NCBI RefSeq assembly: GCF_030530945.1
Contig: NZ_JAUMTZ010000003.1
Coordinates: 83,702 to 147,701 of the forward strand
Length of the DNA: 64,000 nucleotides
Source: Kocuria sp.
GTDB taxonomy: Bacteria; Actinomycetota; Actinomycetes; Actinomycetales; Micrococcaceae
Direction: 5' to 3'
This document shows, piece after piece, positions 36,374 through 46,504 of the stretch. The first letter of the stretch is position 1, and each line of letters starts with the position of its first letter. A model generated the notes under the pieces. It saw only the letters and a program-made list of their open reading frames with translations, was not told the origin of the DNA and made no database searches. Made by a program: the position numbers and the translations under genes.

Positions 36374-37591
36374 ATGGCAAAGGTGAAGCAGTCCGACAAG
36401 CTGAAGAACGTCCTCTACGACATCCGCGGGCCCGTCCTGGAGCAGGCGGAGAAGATGGAGGCGGCCGGCCAGCGCATCCTGCGCCTGAACATCGGCAACC
36501 CCGCGCCCTTCGGCTTCGAGGCACCGGACGCCGTGCTGGTGGACATGATCAAGAACCTGCCCAACGCGCAGGGCTACTCGGACTCCCGCGGGATCTACTC
36601 CGCGCGCACCGCCGTGGTGCAGTACTACCAGACGCGCGGGATCATGAACCTGGACACGGACGACGTGTACCTGGGCAACGGCGTGTCCGAGATGATCACC
36701 ATGACCCTGCAGGCGCTGTGCAACCCGGGGGACGAGATCCTGATCCCCTCCCCGGACTACCCCCTGTGGACCGCGTCCGTGGCGCTGTCCGGGGGCACGC
36801 CGGTGCACTACCGGTGTGACGAGGACAACGGGTGGAACCCGGACCTGGCGGACCTGGAGTCCAAGATCACGGAGCACACCAAGGGGATCGTGATCATCAA
36901 CCCCAACAACCCCACCGGGGCGGTGTACTCGCGCGAGACCCTCCAGCGGATCGTGGACCTGGCCAAGGAGCACGAGCTGATCCTGTTCTCGGACGAGATC
37001 TACGAGAAGATCACCTACGACGGCGCGGAGATGATCAACACCGCGAGCCTCACGGGTGAGGACGTGCTCTGCCTGACGTTCTCGGGGCTGTCCAAGGCGT
37101 ACCGGGTGGCCGGCTACCGCGCCGGGTGGGTGGCGATCACCGGCCCCAGCTGGCGGGCGGAGTCCTACCTGGAGGGCATCAAGCTGCTGGCCAACATGCG
37201 CATGTGCGCGAACGTGCCCGCGCAGCACGCCATCCAGACCGCGCTGGGCGGCTACCAGTCCATCAACGACCTCATCCTCCCGGGCGGGCGGCTCAAGGCG
37301 CAGCGGGACATCGCCCACCGCAAGCTCAACGAGATCGACGGCGTCACGTGCGAGCAGGCCTACGGCGCGCTGTACCTGTTCCCCAAGCTGGACGTGGAGA
37401 AGTTCGGGATCGTGGACGACGAGCGCTTCGCCCTGGACCTGCTCAAGGAGCAGAAGATCCTGCTCAGCCACGGCACGGCGTTCAACTGGGACAAGCCGGA
37501 CCACTTCCGCCTGGTCACGCTGCCCCCGGTGGACATGCTGGACACCGCCCTGGACCGCCTGGGCGAGTTCCTCTCCACCTACCACCAGTAG
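36374..37591 (+). CDS. PLP-dependent aminotransferase, alanine/aspartate type
   Basis: A 405-residue fold-type I class I aminotransferase, closest in style to the AlaA/AlaT alanine-pyruvate group (SDKLKNVLYDIRGPVLEQA start). Motifs: NIGNPAPFGF, PSPDYPLWTASV, NPNNPTGAVY, and the PLP lysine at about residue 241 in SGLSKAYRVAGYRAGW. Transamination of alanine with 2-oxoglutarate is the likely reaction, but substrate choice is inferred. Single-gene unit, convergent with xseB. Confidence 0.92.
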   Translation: MAKVKQSDKLKNVLYDIRGPVLEQAEKMEAAGQRILRLNIGNPAPFGFEAPDAVLVDMIKNLPNAQGYSDSRGIYSARTAVVQYYQTRGIMNLDTDDVYLGNGVSEMITMTLQALCNPGDEILIPSPDYPLWTASVALSGGTPVHYRCDEDNGWNPDLADLESKITEHTKGIVIINPNNPTGAVYSRETLQRIVDLAKEHELILFSDEIYEKITYDGAEMINTASLTGEDVLCLTFSGLSKAYRVAGYRAGWVAITGPSWRAESYLEGIKLLANMRMCANVPAQHAIQTALGGYQSINDLILPGGRLKAQRDIAHRKLNEIDGVTCEQAYGALYLFPKLDVEKFGIVDDERFALDLLKEQKILLSHGTAFNWDKPDHFRLVTLPPVDMLDTALDRLGEFLSTYHQ

Positions 37592-37610
37592 GCGCCGCCG
37601 CCCGCTCGGC

Positions 37611-37901
37611 TCACTCCGTGTCCGACGCCGCCTGGTCCCGGTTCTCCCGCCGGGCCCGGGCGGCGTCGAGCCGTTCCCGGGCGCCGTCGAGCCACTGCTC
37701 GCAGCGGGTGGCGAGCGCCTCGCCGCGCTCCCACAGCTGCAGGGACTCCTCCAGGGTGGTGCCGCCCGCCTCGAGGCGGGAGACGACCTCCACGAGCTGC
37801 TCGCGGGCCTGCTCGTAGCCGAGCTGGTCCACGTCCGAGAGGTCCGGCGCACTGCGCTGGGTGCCCTGCTGGGAGTCGGGGTTCTGGTGCTGCTGTGCCA
37901 C
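37611..37901 (-). CDS. xseB: exodeoxyribonuclease VII small subunit
   Basis: A 96-residue helical subunit. The conserved block [34 protein letters not shown] is at about 29-62. It ends with [13 protein letters not shown]. The N-terminal 25 residues are Gln-rich. The GTG at 37901 has AAGGA upstream. It lies 107 bases downstream of xseA and together they form the single-strand-specific exonuclease VII used in mismatch repair and recombination. Confidence 0.93.
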   Translation of the reverse strand: MAQQHQNPDSQQGTQRSAPDLSDVDQLGYEQAREQLVEVVSRLEAGGTTLEESLQLWERGEALATRCEQWLDGARERLDAARARRENRDQAASDTE

Positions 37902-38008
37902 GGTGTTCCTTCCGGTGGGTGACTGGTGTGCGGGGACGTGCTGGTGCGGGGCTCGTGCGACCCCCGGCTGCCCGCCGAGCGTTGGGTGCCGAGGTGGGCG
38001 GGAGGGCG

Positions 38009-39328
38009 TCAGTGCTCGCCTGGTTGGCGTGAGCTGGTCTCCGTGACGGCCACGCCGAGCTCCCCGGCGGCGAGCCGGACGGTGAGCGGCTGGTCCACCT
38101 CGGCGCGGGCGGCGTCCGTGAGCACGGAGCCGTCGGCGGTCTGCACCACGGCGTAGCCGCGGTCCAGGGTCTGCTGGGGGGAGAGGGCACGGACGCGGGC
38201 GCGCATCTGGACCACGGAGTCCTGCGCCCGCAGGGTCAGGGAGTTCGCGGCGGACCACGCCCGGGAGCGCAGCCGGTCCAGCTCCTCCTCACGCATCAGG
38301 ATCATCCCGTCCGGCTGTGCGAGGGCGGGGCGGGAGCGCACGGTCTCCAGACCGCGCTCCTCCCGCTCGATGAACGCGGCCACCGCCCGGTCCAGGGCGG
38401 AGCGGGCCTGCGCGAGCCGCAGCCGCTCGTCCTGGACGTCCGGGACCACGCGCTTGCCGGCGTCCGTGGGGGTGGAGGCCCGGACGTCCGCGACCCAGTC
38501 CAGCAGCGGCTGGTCGTTCTCGTGGCCGATCGCGCTGACCACCGGGGTCCGGGCCGCGAAGACCGCGCGCAGCAGGGACTCCTCGCTGAAGGACAGCAGG
38601 TCCTCGAACGCGCCGCCGCCGCGGGCGATCACGACCACGTCCACCTCGGGCGTCCGGTCCAGCTCCTCCAGCGCCCCGATGACCGCGCGCGCGGACCCGG
38701 CGCCCTGAACGGCGACCTCGCGGATCTCGAACTGCACGCCCGGCCAGCGGTTGGTGGCGTTGCGCACCACGTCCTTCTCCGCGTCCGAGTTGCGCCCCGT
38801 GACCAGACCCACCCGCCGGGGGAGCACCGGCAGCGGCTTCTTGTGCGCGGGGTCGAACAGCCCCTCGTCCGCCAGCGCCCGCCGCAGCCGCTCCAGGCGT
38901 TCCAGCAGGTCCCCGAGGCCCACGGGGCGGATGTCCCGGCCCAGCATGGACAGCCGCCCGGTCTTGACGTAGAAGTCCGACTTCAGGTTCACGACCACCC
39001 GGCTGCCGCGCTCCAGGGGCCGCTCCAGCCGGGCCATCTCCTTCTGGAACAGGGTCACGCTCACCGAGGCCTCCTCCTGCAGGTCCCGCAGGGTCAGGTA
39101 CGTGACGCGGGCGCGCTGGTTGACCTCGATCACCTGGCCCTCCACCCAGGCGTCCGGGGCCTTCTGGATCCACCCGTGCAGCGCGTGGGAGAGCCTGCTC
39201 AGCGGCCAGGGGTTCTCGGGGGAGGTGTCCCGGGCGAGGCGCGGCAGCTCCTGCTGCGCGGGTGCGTTCGCGGGCGCACCGGGGGCGCTCGCGGGGACCG
39301 CGGCGTCGGAGGGGAACGAGGTGTCCAT
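38009..39328 (-). CDS. xseA: exodeoxyribonuclease VII large subunit
   Basis: A 439-residue catalytic subunit. An OB-fold domain (about 40-135, [22 protein letters not shown]) is followed by the nuclease core with [14 protein letters not shown] and the signature [15 protein letters not shown] coiled-coil region and a C-terminal [14 protein letters not shown] follow. The N-terminus has an Ala/Pro-rich extension of about 35 residues. Divergent from the membrane protein at 39387. Works with XseB. Confidence 0.95.
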   Translation of the reverse strand: MDTSFPSDAAVPASAPGAPANAPAQQELPRLARDTSPENPWPLSRLSHALHGWIQKAPDAWVEGQVIEVNQRARVTYLTLRDLQEEASVSVTLFQKEMARLERPLERGSRVVVNLKSDFYVKTGRLSMLGRDIRPVGLGDLLERLERLRRALADEGLFDPAHKKPLPVLPRRVGLVTGRNSDAEKDVVRNATNRWPGVQFEIREVAVQGAGSARAVIGALEELDRTPEVDVVVIARGGGAFEDLLSFSEESLLRAVFAARTPVVSAIGHENDQPLLDWVADVRASTPTDAGKRVVPDVQDERLRLAQARSALDRAVAAFIEREERGLETVRSRPALAQPDGMILMREEELDRLRSRAWSAANSLTLRAQDSVVQMRARVRALSPQQTLDRGYAVVQTADGSVLTDAARAEVDQPLTVRLAAGELGVAVTETSSRQPGEH

Positions 39329-39374
39329 GGCACATCAGTATCACCCGCCGGGGACACGCACAGGCGCTCCTCCC

Positions 39375-39380
39375 TACAGT
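39375..39380 (+). promoter_or_regulatory. -10 of leaderless gene at 39387
   Basis: TACAGT, then GGGACG, then GTG. Confidence 0.55.
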
Positions 39381-39386
39381 GGGACG

Positions 39387-40307
39387 GTGACCTCCTCCGC
39401 CGTGTCCCGCCCCGCCCCCCTCGCCCGCAGCCTGGCCGCCGCACTGTGCGCCATCCTGGCAGGGGCCGGGTTCGCCCTGTGGCTGGGCCTGTCCTGGACG
39501 CAGGAGCACATCCTCTCGCCCTCGGGCTTCCAGGACACCACGGCCTCCGTGGTGCTTGACAGGCAGTTCCAGGACCAGCTGGTGAGCACGGTGCTGGACC
39601 GGGTCTCCGTGGGCAAGGACGTGCACACCGGCATCGGGGCGGTGGACGACGCCGTGCAGCGGGTCCGCGACTCGGCGCTCGACGCCGTCCGCTCCTGGCT
39701 GACCGCCACGGAGCAGCAGGGAACGTGGATCAGGATCCTGGACGACACCCACGACGCGAACGTTCCCCTCACGCCCTCCGCCGGGCACGCCCCCGACGAG
39801 CTCGTGGTGGACGCCAGTTCCCTGGGGGACGCCGTGGACCGGCAGGTCCAGGACACCGTGGGCATCTCCCCGGGGCTCTCCGCGCAGGAGCTGCGGATCA
39901 CCGTGCCCGGCGCACACACGGGGCGGGTGCTGGACGCGCTCGTGTGGGCCGCACAGTGGCGCTACGTCCTGCCCTGGCTCGCGGGCGGACTGGCCGTGCT
40001 CGCGGTGGCGACGGCGCCGCGTCGCCGGCTCGCGCTCGTGGGCGTGGGTCTGGCGGGGCTCGTGTGCGCGGGCGCGATGCTGGCCGTGGTGCTGTCCGGC
40101 GCCCAGGCGGTGGTGGACGCCTCCGCCGCGGACCCGGTGGCCCACCTGGTGACGGACCGTGTGGTCTCCGTGCTGTGGGAGTCCTTCGTGGGAAGCGCCG
40201 TCACGGGCATGGTCTGGGCTGCGGTGGTGGCCCTGGCGGGGGTGGTGCTCTCCGTGGTGCGCGTCAGAGCGGTCCCCTACCATGGAGGGCATGTCCACCG
40301 TGGTTGA
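39387..40307 (+). CDS. membrane protein of unknown function
   Basis: A 306-residue protein. One helix near the N-terminus (about 15-35) is followed by an extracytoplasmic segment of some 160 residues, then three helices (about 195-215, 220-240 and 275-298). The order is like that of actinobacterial membrane proteins found before ispH, but I do not recognise a family. No catalytic motif is visible. The ispH start codon lies 17 bases before its stop, so the genes overlap in different frames. Confidence 0.65.
   Translation: MTSSAVSRPAPLARSLAAALCAILAGAGFALWLGLSWTQEHILSPSGFQDTTASVVLDRQFQDQLVSTVLDRVSVGKDVHTGIGAVDDAVQRVRDSALDAVRSWLTATEQQGTWIRILDDTHDANVPLTPSAGHAPDELVVDASSLGDAVDRQVQDTVGISPGLSAQELRITVPGAHTGRVLDALVWAAQWRYVLPWLAGGLAVLAVATAPRRRLALVGVGLAGLVCAGAMLAVVLSGAQAVVDASAADPVAHLVTDRVVSVLWESFVGSAVTGMVWAAVVALAGVVLSVVRVRAVPYHGGHVHRG
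40278..40283 (+). promoter_or_regulatory. -10 of ispH inside the preceding gene
   Basis: TACCAT ends 7 bases before ATG 40291. The first possible ATG (40282) lies within the hexamer. Confidence 0.4.
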
Positions 40308-41373
40308 TCTGTCCATGCCCACCGTTCCCCGGGTGCGCCGCACGCCGGAGGAGGTCGCGGCCGCCGCTCCCGTGCACGGTGAGCGCAAGGTGCTGCTCGC
40401 CGCCCCCCGCGGGTACTGCGCGGGCGTGGACCGCGCGGTGATCGCCGTGGAGAAGGCCCTGGAGCACTACGGCGCGCCGGTGTACGTGCGCAAGGAGATT
40501 GTGCATAACAAGCACGTGGTCGCCACCCTGGAGGAGCGCGGCGCGGTGTTCGTGGACGAGACGGACCAGGTGCCCGAGGGCGCCATGCTGGTGTTCTCCG
40601 CCCACGGGGTGTCCCCGGCGGTGGTGCAGTCCGCGCAGGACCGGAACCTGAACACCATCGACGCCACCTGCCCGCTGGTCACCAAGGTGCACCGCGAGGC
40701 CGTGCGCTTCGCGAACAACGACTACGAGATCCTGCTGATCGGCCACGTGGGCCACGAGGAGGTGGAGGGCACCTTCGGCGAGGCACCCGAGCACATCCAG
40801 ATCGTGAACTCCCCGGAGGACGTGGACACCCTGGAGGTGCGCGACCCGGACAAGGTGGTGTGGCTCTCCCAGACCACCCTGAGCGTGGACGAGACCATGG
40901 AGACGGTGAACCGGCTGCGCGCCAAGTTCCCGAACATGATCGACCCGCCCAGTGACGACATCTGCTACGCCACGTCCAACCGGCAGGCGGCCATCAAGAA
41001 GATCGCCCCGCAGGCGGACCTGGTGATCGTGGTGGGCTCCGCGAACTCCTCCAACTCGGTGCGGCTCAAGGAGGTGGCCCTGGAGTACGGGGCCGCGCGG
41101 GCCGAACGGGTGGACTTCGCCAACCAGGTCGACGAGTCCTGGTTCGAGGGCGTGGCCACCGTGGGTGTGACCTCCGGCGCGTCCGTTCCCGAGGTGCTGG
41201 TGCGGGAGGTCCTGGATCTGCTGTCCGAGTACGGCTACGGCGCCGTGGAGGAAGTGGTCACCGCCCAGGAGGACATCCTGTTCTCCCTGCCCAAGGAGCT
41301 GCGGGCCAAGCTCGCCGAGGACGGCGACAACTCTCGCCGACTGGGCGGACGAGGGGCCAAGCCGAACCGCTGA
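40291..41373 (+). CDS. ispH: 4-hydroxy-3-methylbut-2-enyl diphosphate reductase
   Basis: A 360-residue iron-sulfur enzyme that ends the non-mevalonate pathway, giving IPP and DMAPP. The three cluster cysteines are C43 ([12 protein letters not shown]), C127 (DATCPLVTK) and C225 ([11 protein letters not shown]). [17 protein letters not shown] and TSGASVPE are also present. Length is normal with a short polar tail. ATG 40291 fits the promoter hexamer; ATG 40282 would add three residues. The organism therefore makes isoprenoids by the MEP route. Confidence 0.96.
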   Translation: MSTVVDLSMPTVPRVRRTPEEVAAAAPVHGERKVLLAAPRGYCAGVDRAVIAVEKALEHYGAPVYVRKEIVHNKHVVATLEERGAVFVDETDQVPEGAMLVFSAHGVSPAVVQSAQDRNLNTIDATCPLVTKVHREAVRFANNDYEILLIGHVGHEEVEGTFGEAPEHIQIVNSPEDVDTLEVRDPDKVVWLSQTTLSVDETMETVNRLRAKFPNMIDPPSDDICYATSNRQAAIKKIAPQADLVIVVGSANSSNSVRLKEVALEYGAARAERVDFANQVDESWFEGVATVGVTSGASVPEVLVREVLDLLSEYGYGAVEEVVTAQEDILFSLPKELRAKLAEDGDNSRRLGGRGAKPNR

Positions 41374-41464
41374 CCCTTCCGGAACACAGCCCTCCGGGGG
41401 CTCAGTCCCCGGGAGTTCAGCCGAATCGCTGACCCGCCGGGAACTCAGTCCTCCGAGGGCTCAG
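41361..41464. repeat. two 45-bp direct repeats spanning the ispH stop
   Basis: Unit 1 (41361-41405) contains the last codons and stop of ispH; unit 2 (41420-41464) copies it downstream with 38 of 45 bases identical, including the dead stop codon. A third partial copy (GGGAGCTCAG) follows. It looks like a local tandem duplication. Both units carry CCTCCG..GGGCTCAG. Confidence 0.75.
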
Positions 41465-41482
41465 CGCGGCCGGTTCGGGAGC

Positions 41483-42670
41483 TCAGTCGTTGAGGAACTC
41501 CGCGGCCGTGACCGGGCGGGGGACCGAGTCCACGGGCCGGGTCTCCAGGGCCTCGGAGTCCGTGGCCGTGGGGTCAAGCTCTGCGATCTTTCGGGCCGAG
41601 GGCAACACGCGTGACTCCAGGGAGCCCACGAGCTTGTTGTAGCCCTCCACGGAGCGCCGCAGCGAGCCTCCCATGTCCGAGAGGTGCTTGCCCACCGCGC
41701 CCATGCGGTCGTAGAGCTCCCGGGACAGCCGGTACAGCTCCCGCGCGTTGTCCGTGAGTGTGGCCTGGCGCCAGCTGAACGCCACGGCCTTCAGGGATGC
41801 GAGCAGGGACACCGGGGACACCAGTGCCACGTTGCTGCGGGCTGCGTGGTCCAGCAGGGAGGCGTCCGCGTCCAGGGCGGCGGCCAGGGCGGACTCCACC
41901 GGCACGAAGCACATCACCAGCTCGGGGGAGTTCTGCTCCGCGGACCAGTACTTCTTGGTCCCTAGCGTGTTCACGTGGGAGCGCAGCGCCTTGGCGTGGG
42001 CGGCCAGCAGCTGGGCGCGGCGCTGCTCGTTCTCGGGAGAGCCGTCCGCGGGGACCGCCTGGGCGTCCAGGTAGGAGGTCATGGGGGCCTTGGCGTCCAC
42101 CACCACGGACTGGGCGCCCGGGAGGTTGATGACCATGTCCGGGCGCTGCACACCGCTCTCCGTGCTGCGGACGGCCTGCTCCGTGAAGTCCACGTGGCGG
42201 GTCATGCCCGCGGCCTCCACCACGCGGCGCAGCTGCATCTCACCCCAGGCACCGCGGGCGGTGGTGGAGCGGAGAGAGGACTCCAGGGAGCCGGTGGCCT
42301 CCAGCAGCTGCCGGTCCGTGGTCCGCGCGGCCTCCAGCGCCTGCGCCACGGCGCCGAACTGCTCGGCGCGGTCCCGCTCCAGCTGCGTGAGGTGGCGGCC
42401 CACGATGCTCAGCTGGTCGTTCAGGGGCGCCAGGGCGCGCATCACGTTCTGGTCCTGCACGGAGCGGGCCTCGAGCGAGTCCACCCGCTGCTGCAGCTGC
42501 TCCTGGGCGGAGCGGGCCGAGGCGGCGTCCTGCACCGCGGCGAGGCGCTGCTCCTGGGACTGGTTCAGCTCCACCTCCAGCTCCCGGGCCTTCCGGGCCG
42601 CCAGGATGTAGCCGAGCACCCCGCCCACGACGAGCGCGAGCAGCGCCCACAACCACCACACCTGCGACAT
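41483..42670 (-). CDS. rmuC: DNA recombination protein RmuC
   Basis: A 395-residue protein. An N-terminal membrane helix (about 4-24) is followed by a coiled coil (about 30-110) and the RmuC domain: GAWGEMQLRRVVEAAGM, VVDAKAPMTSYLDA, TKKYW, SPELVMCFVPVE. RmuC limits inversions at short repeats and resembles nucleases of the PD-(D/E)xK type. The ATG at 42670 has GGAGG 8 bases upstream; ATG 42685 is an alternative start. Confidence 0.93.
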   Translation of the reverse strand: MSQVWWLWALLALVVGGVLGYILAARKARELEVELNQSQEQRLAAVQDAASARSAQEQLQQRVDSLEARSVQDQNVMRALAPLNDQLSIVGRHLTQLERDRAEQFGAVAQALEAARTTDRQLLEATGSLESSLRSTTARGAWGEMQLRRVVEAAGMTRHVDFTEQAVRSTESGVQRPDMVINLPGAQSVVVDAKAPMTSYLDAQAVPADGSPENEQRRAQLLAAHAKALRSHVNTLGTKKYWSAEQNSPELVMCFVPVESALAAALDADASLLDHAARSNVALVSPVSLLASLKAVAFSWRQATLTDNARELYRLSRELYDRMGAVGKHLSDMGGSLRRSVEGYNKLVGSLESRVLPSARKIAELDPTATDSEALETRPVDSVPRPVTAAEFLND

Positions 42671-42836
42671 CACGGAAGCCTCCATGCGGTCACTGTGACA
42701 AGGTGCTCCGACACGCACAAGCTTCGTGGACGGGCCCCTCACCCGAGCCGTGCCTGCCGCCCACTTGCACGGTGGGGGCGCGGCGATGCCGAGCGGCTCA
42801 GGCCGAGGGTCGGCATCGTGCAGTGTGGACGCGCGG

Positions 42837-43448
42837 CTACAGCCACCCGTTGCGCGCCGCCACGGCGACCGCCTCGGCGCGGTTGCGGGTCCCCGTCTTG
42901 CCGATCGCGGAGGAGAGGTGGTTGCGCACCGTGCCCGCTGACAGGTGCAGGGCCCGGGCGATCTGCCCCGCGGAGACGCCGCCCGACGCCTCACGCAGCA
43001 CCTCCCGCTCCCGCGCGGTCAGGGGATTGGGGCCGGCCAGCAGGGACTTCTCTGCCAGCGCGGGGTCCACCACCCGCAGCCCGGCGTGCACCCTGCGGAT
43101 GGCCTCGGCCAGCTCGGGCGCGGGGGTGTCCTTGACCACGAAGCCGGACGCCCCGGCGTCGAACGCGCGGCGCAGGTACCCGGGGCGATCGAACGTGGTG
43201 ACGATCAGGCACCGTGTGCCGCTTCCCGCGGCGACGATCTGCTCGGCGGCCTCCAGGCCCGTGAGGTCCGGCATCTCGATGTCCAGCAGGGCCACGTCCA
43301 CGCGGTCACGGGCGGCGAGTGCCACGGCCTCGTGCCCGTCCGCCGCCTGTGCCACCACGGTGAGGTCCGGCTCCAGGTCCAGCAGGGCGGCGAGCCCCGC
43401 GCGCACGAGGGCCTGGTCGTCCGCGACCAGCACGCGGATCACGTTCAT
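42837..43448 (-). CDS. NarL/LuxR-type response regulator
   Basis: A 203-residue regulator. The receiver domain shows D10-D11, the phosphoacceptor D56 (VALLDIEMPDL) and the conserved lysine in FVVKDTPA. The C-terminal LuxR helix-turn-helix reads LTAREREVLREASGGVSAGQIARALHLSAGTVRNHLSSAIGKTG. It overlaps the histidine kinase gene by four bases and ends the ABC exporter operon. It most likely controls that operon in response to the DesK-like sensor. Confidence 0.95.
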   Translation of the reverse strand: MNVIRVLVADDQALVRAGLAALLDLEPDLTVVAQAADGHEAVALAARDRVDVALLDIEMPDLTGLEAAEQIVAAGSGTRCLIVTTFDRPGYLRRAFDAGASGFVVKDTPAPELAEAIRRVHAGLRVVDPALAEKSLLAGPNPLTAREREVLREASGGVSAGQIARALHLSAGTVRNHLSSAIGKTGTRNRAEAVAVAARNGWL

Positions 43449-44617
43449 GCCCGGAACACCTCCACGGTCGTGCCGCCCCGGGAGTTCCGGGTGACGGTCA
43501 CCTCACATCCTGCCGCCCGCGCCCGCTCCCTCATGCCGCGGATCCCGTTGCCCTCGCGCAGTTCCGGCGCCCAGGCCTGCACCTCCTCGTCCCCAGAGGG
43601 CGACGCCGCGGCGTTGCGCGACGCTGCCCTGCCCGCCCGGGCGCCGTCGTCCGCAATGCGCAGCGACGCGCCCGTGACCGTGACCCGGCAGTGGGAGGCG
43701 CCCGAGTGGCGCACCACGTTGGTGACCGCCTCGCGCAGGATGCCCGCGAATGCGGAGCGCGTGGTCGCGTCCAGGGGAGGCGCGGACAAGGGCAGGTGCG
43801 GGGTGATGCCCGCGGCGCGCAGGGCGGCGCGTGCCTGGACGAGTTCCACGTCCAGGTCCAGCTCGCGCATCCTGCCCACCGTGGAGCGCACATCGGCGAG
43901 GGCTTCTCGGGACAGGGCCAGGACGTCGTCGAGCTCGGCGACGGCGCGCTGCGGGTCGTTCTCCACGAGCCGCCGGGCGAGCTGGGCCTTGACCGTGATG
44001 ACGGTGAGGGAGTGGCCCAGGATGTCGTGGACGTCCCGACCCACCTCCTCGCGCTGCCGGGAGATGGCGAGCTCTCGGGTGAGGCGTTCGTGGGCCTCCG
44101 AGCGCTCCATGGCGAGGCGCGAGGCCAGAATGATGAGCCAGCCCGGGAGCACCCCGACGAGGGGCCACACGACCTGCTCCCTCGGCAGCAGAAGGAGAGC
44201 GGGGAGCAGGGCGAGAGCCACGACTGCCACGGAGGCGAGGGCACCGTGGCGCAGGGGCAGCCGGAAGACGAACAGGGCCACGAAGAACGGCGCGGTGTAG
44301 GTGAAGCCCCACGGCGAGGCGGGGACCACCAGCAGGAGCGCCAGAACCAGAACGAGGCTCCAGAGCGCGGCGTTGAGCAGTGGGCTCAGCCGGGGAGCCG
44401 GGATCTGACGGATCCAGGACGCGGTGTACAGCACCGCGAACAGTGCGAGGCCCGCGCAGCCCAGGGCCCGGATGCCGGGGCCCGCGGGACTCTGCAGAAC
44501 GGCGGCCGCGGGAAAGAAGAGGAACACGAGCCACACCACGGCGTAGAGCAGGTCGGACCTCTGGTGCTGGGGCTCCGGGGTGCGCTCCCTGCGGGGTCGG
44601 TTCGGCAGGGTGCTCAC
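43445..44617 (-). CDS. DesK-like sensor histidine kinase
   Basis: A 390-residue kinase. Some five helices (about 22-170) form the sensor, a short coil follows, and then HisKA_3 with the phospho-histidine at about H197 (EVGRDVHDILGHSLT). An HATPase domain carries an N-box (REAVTNVVRHSGA), a G1-like DDG and a GIRGMRERARAAG G2 box. Between the G boxes is an insertion of about 30 Ala/Gly/Glu-rich residues. Membrane stress or lipid state is the known signal for DesK relatives, but here that is inference. The GTG start overlaps the permease stop by four bases. Confidence 0.93.
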   Translation of the reverse strand: MSTLPNRPRRERTPEPQHQRSDLLYAVVWLVFLFFPAAAVLQSPAGPGIRALGCAGLALFAVLYTASWIRQIPAPRLSPLLNAALWSLVLVLALLLVVPASPWGFTYTAPFFVALFVFRLPLRHGALASVAVVALALLPALLLLPREQVVWPLVGVLPGWLIILASRLAMERSEAHERLTRELAISRQREEVGRDVHDILGHSLTVITVKAQLARRLVENDPQRAVAELDDVLALSREALADVRSTVGRMRELDLDVELVQARAALRAAGITPHLPLSAPPLDATTRSAFAGILREAVTNVVRHSGASHCRVTVTGASLRIADDGARAGRAASRNAAASPSGDEEVQAWAPELREGNGIRGMRERARAAGCEVTVTRNSRGGTTVEVFRA

Positions 44618-45375
44618 CGGCGGGCCGTGGCCTTCCGCGCGGCCAGCAGGGCGGCCACGCCGAACACGATGGCCCACACCGCCGTGTTGGCGAGCAGCAG
44701 CCACACGCTGTCGGTCTGCGGAGTGCCGTCCATCGAGGCCACCGACCCTTCCGTCACGGGGTACCGGACGAGTCCCACGATCCCATACATGGGGGTGAAC
44801 CGAGCCACCTCCAGCAGCCCGCCCGAGAGCGGCATGAACACGTTGCCGAAGAACCCCAGGATCACGAGGCACCCGCTCGCGGCCCCCACGGCGGCGTCCG
44901 AGCGGAAGAGCAGACCGGCGGCCAGGCCGTAGAGCGCGAACACGGAGGACAGCACCACGGCCAGGACTGCGCTCAGCACCCACCGCCAGGCGCCGTCCAT
45001 CGTGGCGTTCGTGAACAGCCCCACGGCGAAGACGACGACCACGGGCACCACCGCAGTGGTCATGGCCACCGCCACCTTCGTGGCCGCGTACCCGGCGGTG
45101 CCCATGGGAGTGAGCGCCAACTGGCGGCCCCAGCCCTGCAGGCGTTCCACCGCGGCGCTGCCCGCAATGCCCGTGGTCGCGGTGATGGCACCGTAGGCGG
45201 CCATGGTGACCATCACGGAGGCGGAGACGTTGCCACCGGGCAGGGGCTCCTCGGACCACCCCTGTGCCACTCCGAAGAGAATGAAGAGCACGCTGGGCAG
45301 CACGGCCACGAAGAACATGCTGGAGACGGCACGCAGGTGCCGCAGGACGTCGTAGGCGGTGTAGGTCAGTGACAC
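44614..45375 (-). CDS. ABC-2 type transporter permease
   Basis: A 253-residue permease with six helices. The GWGRQLALTPMG loop, a FALYGLAAGLLFRSDAA segment and FFGNVFMPLSGGL are typical of ABC-2 exporters of the daunorubicin/linearmycin kind. AGGAGGC stands before GTG 45375, the strongest ribosome site in this operon. It pairs with the ATPase gene 190 bases upstream. The substrate is unknown; exporters with a DesK/DesR pair often deal with lipophilic antibiotics. Confidence 0.9.
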   Translation of the reverse strand: MSLTYTAYDVLRHLRAVSSMFFVAVLPSVLFILFGVAQGWSEEPLPGGNVSASVMVTMAAYGAITATTGIAGSAAVERLQGWGRQLALTPMGTAGYAATKVAVAMTTAVVPVVVVFAVGLFTNATMDGAWRWVLSAVLAVVLSSVFALYGLAAGLLFRSDAAVGAASGCLVILGFFGNVFMPLSGGLLEVARFTPMYGIVGLVRYPVTEGSVASMDGTPQTDSVWLLLANTAVWAIVFGVAALLAARKATARR

Positions 45376-45565
45376 GGGGTGCCTCCTGGGGCGGTCGTTC
45401 GTTGTTCGGGGTGGATGGCCCGGCATGGCCCGGTGGCCGGGTCGTGGCCGGGGACGGTGCGTCCGGAGAGCTCGTCGCCGTGTGGTTGCCCTGCACGGTG
45501 CGCTCGCGGTGAGGCGATGTGGTGGTGAAGTGCTGCGATGGCGGGGCGCTGCGACGCGGGCAGGG

Positions 45566-46504
45566 TCACGTGGCGTCGTCGTCGTGGCGCAGCAGCACGG
45601 CGAAGGCCTCGTCGAGGCCGCCGCGCGAGATCTCCAGCTCGCTCGCGGCGGTGCCGGTGAGCAGGGCTCGGGTGACGGCGTCCGGGTCCTGCGTGCGCAG
45701 CCGCACCCTCCCGGCCGAGCGAGTGGTCTCGGTGACACCCGGCAGCTGCGGCAGCGGCTCCGACCGCGGCCACGCGAAGCTGACCGTGTGGTGGCGGGAC
45801 GTGCTCCGCAGCTCGTCCACGGAGCCGTCGAACGTGATGCGCCCGGCGTCCATGAGGACCACGCGGTCCGCCATCTGCTCGGCCTCCTGCAGGTAGTGCG
45901 TGGCGAACACGACCGTCACGCCGCCCTCGGTCTGTGCTCGCAGCGCGTCCCAGAAGGCGGTGCGGGAGGCCACGTCCATGCCGGCGGTGGGCTCGTCCAG
46001 GACGAGCAGCTCGGGGCGGGGGAGCAGGGCCAGGGCGAAGCGCACCCGCTGCTGCTGACCGCCCGAGCACGTGGAGATCTTCCGGCCGGCGAACTCGGCG
46101 GCACCGGAGCGTTCGAGGGCCTCGGTCACGGGCAGGGGGTCCGGGTAGAGGGACGCGACCATCGTCACCGCCTCGCGCACGGAGACGTCCGGGAGTAGCC
46201 CGCCCACCTGCTGCACGGCACCCACCCGGCCGTGCGACGTCGCGCTCCGGGGCGGCTCCCCGCACACTGCCATGGTTCCCGCGGTGGGGTCCGTCATGCC
46301 CAGGACCATGTCCAGCAGGGTGGTCTTCCCCGCGCCGTTCGGGCCCAGCAGGGCGACGACGGCGCCGCGCGGGATATCGAGCGAGACACCCTTCACGGCG
46401 TGGACCGTCTCGGAGCGGGTCCGGAAAGTCTTGACGACGTCGCGGACCTCGATGGCGGGGTCAGTCGATTTTCGCGGGGTGGTGGCTGTGCCGGAGCGGT
46501 TCAT
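45566..46504 (-). CDS. ABC transporter ATP-binding protein
   Basis: A 312-residue ATPase. Walker A GPNGAGKTT at about 54-62, Walker B LLVLDEPTAGMD with the catalytic glutamate, and an H-loop histidine (FATHYLQE). The signature motif reads CSGGQQQR, so the usual leucine of LSGGQ is cysteine. The C-terminal domain is of the DrrA type (about 220-312). It is first in the operon with the permease, kinase and regulator genes and forms the exporter with the permease. Confidence 0.93.
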   Translation of the reverse strand: MNRSGTATTPRKSTDPAIEVRDVVKTFRTRSETVHAVKGVSLDIPRGAVVALLGPNGAGKTTLLDMVLGMTDPTAGTMAVCGEPPRSATSHGRVGAVQQVGGLLPDVSVREAVTMVASLYPDPLPVTEALERSGAAEFAGRKISTCSGGQQQRVRFALALLPRPELLVLDEPTAGMDVASRTAFWDALRAQTEGGVTVVFATHYLQEAEQMADRVVLMDAGRITFDGSVDELRSTSRHHTVSFAWPRSEPLPQLPGVTETTRSAGRVRLRTQDPDAVTRALLTGTAASELEISRGGLDEAFAVLLRHDDDAT

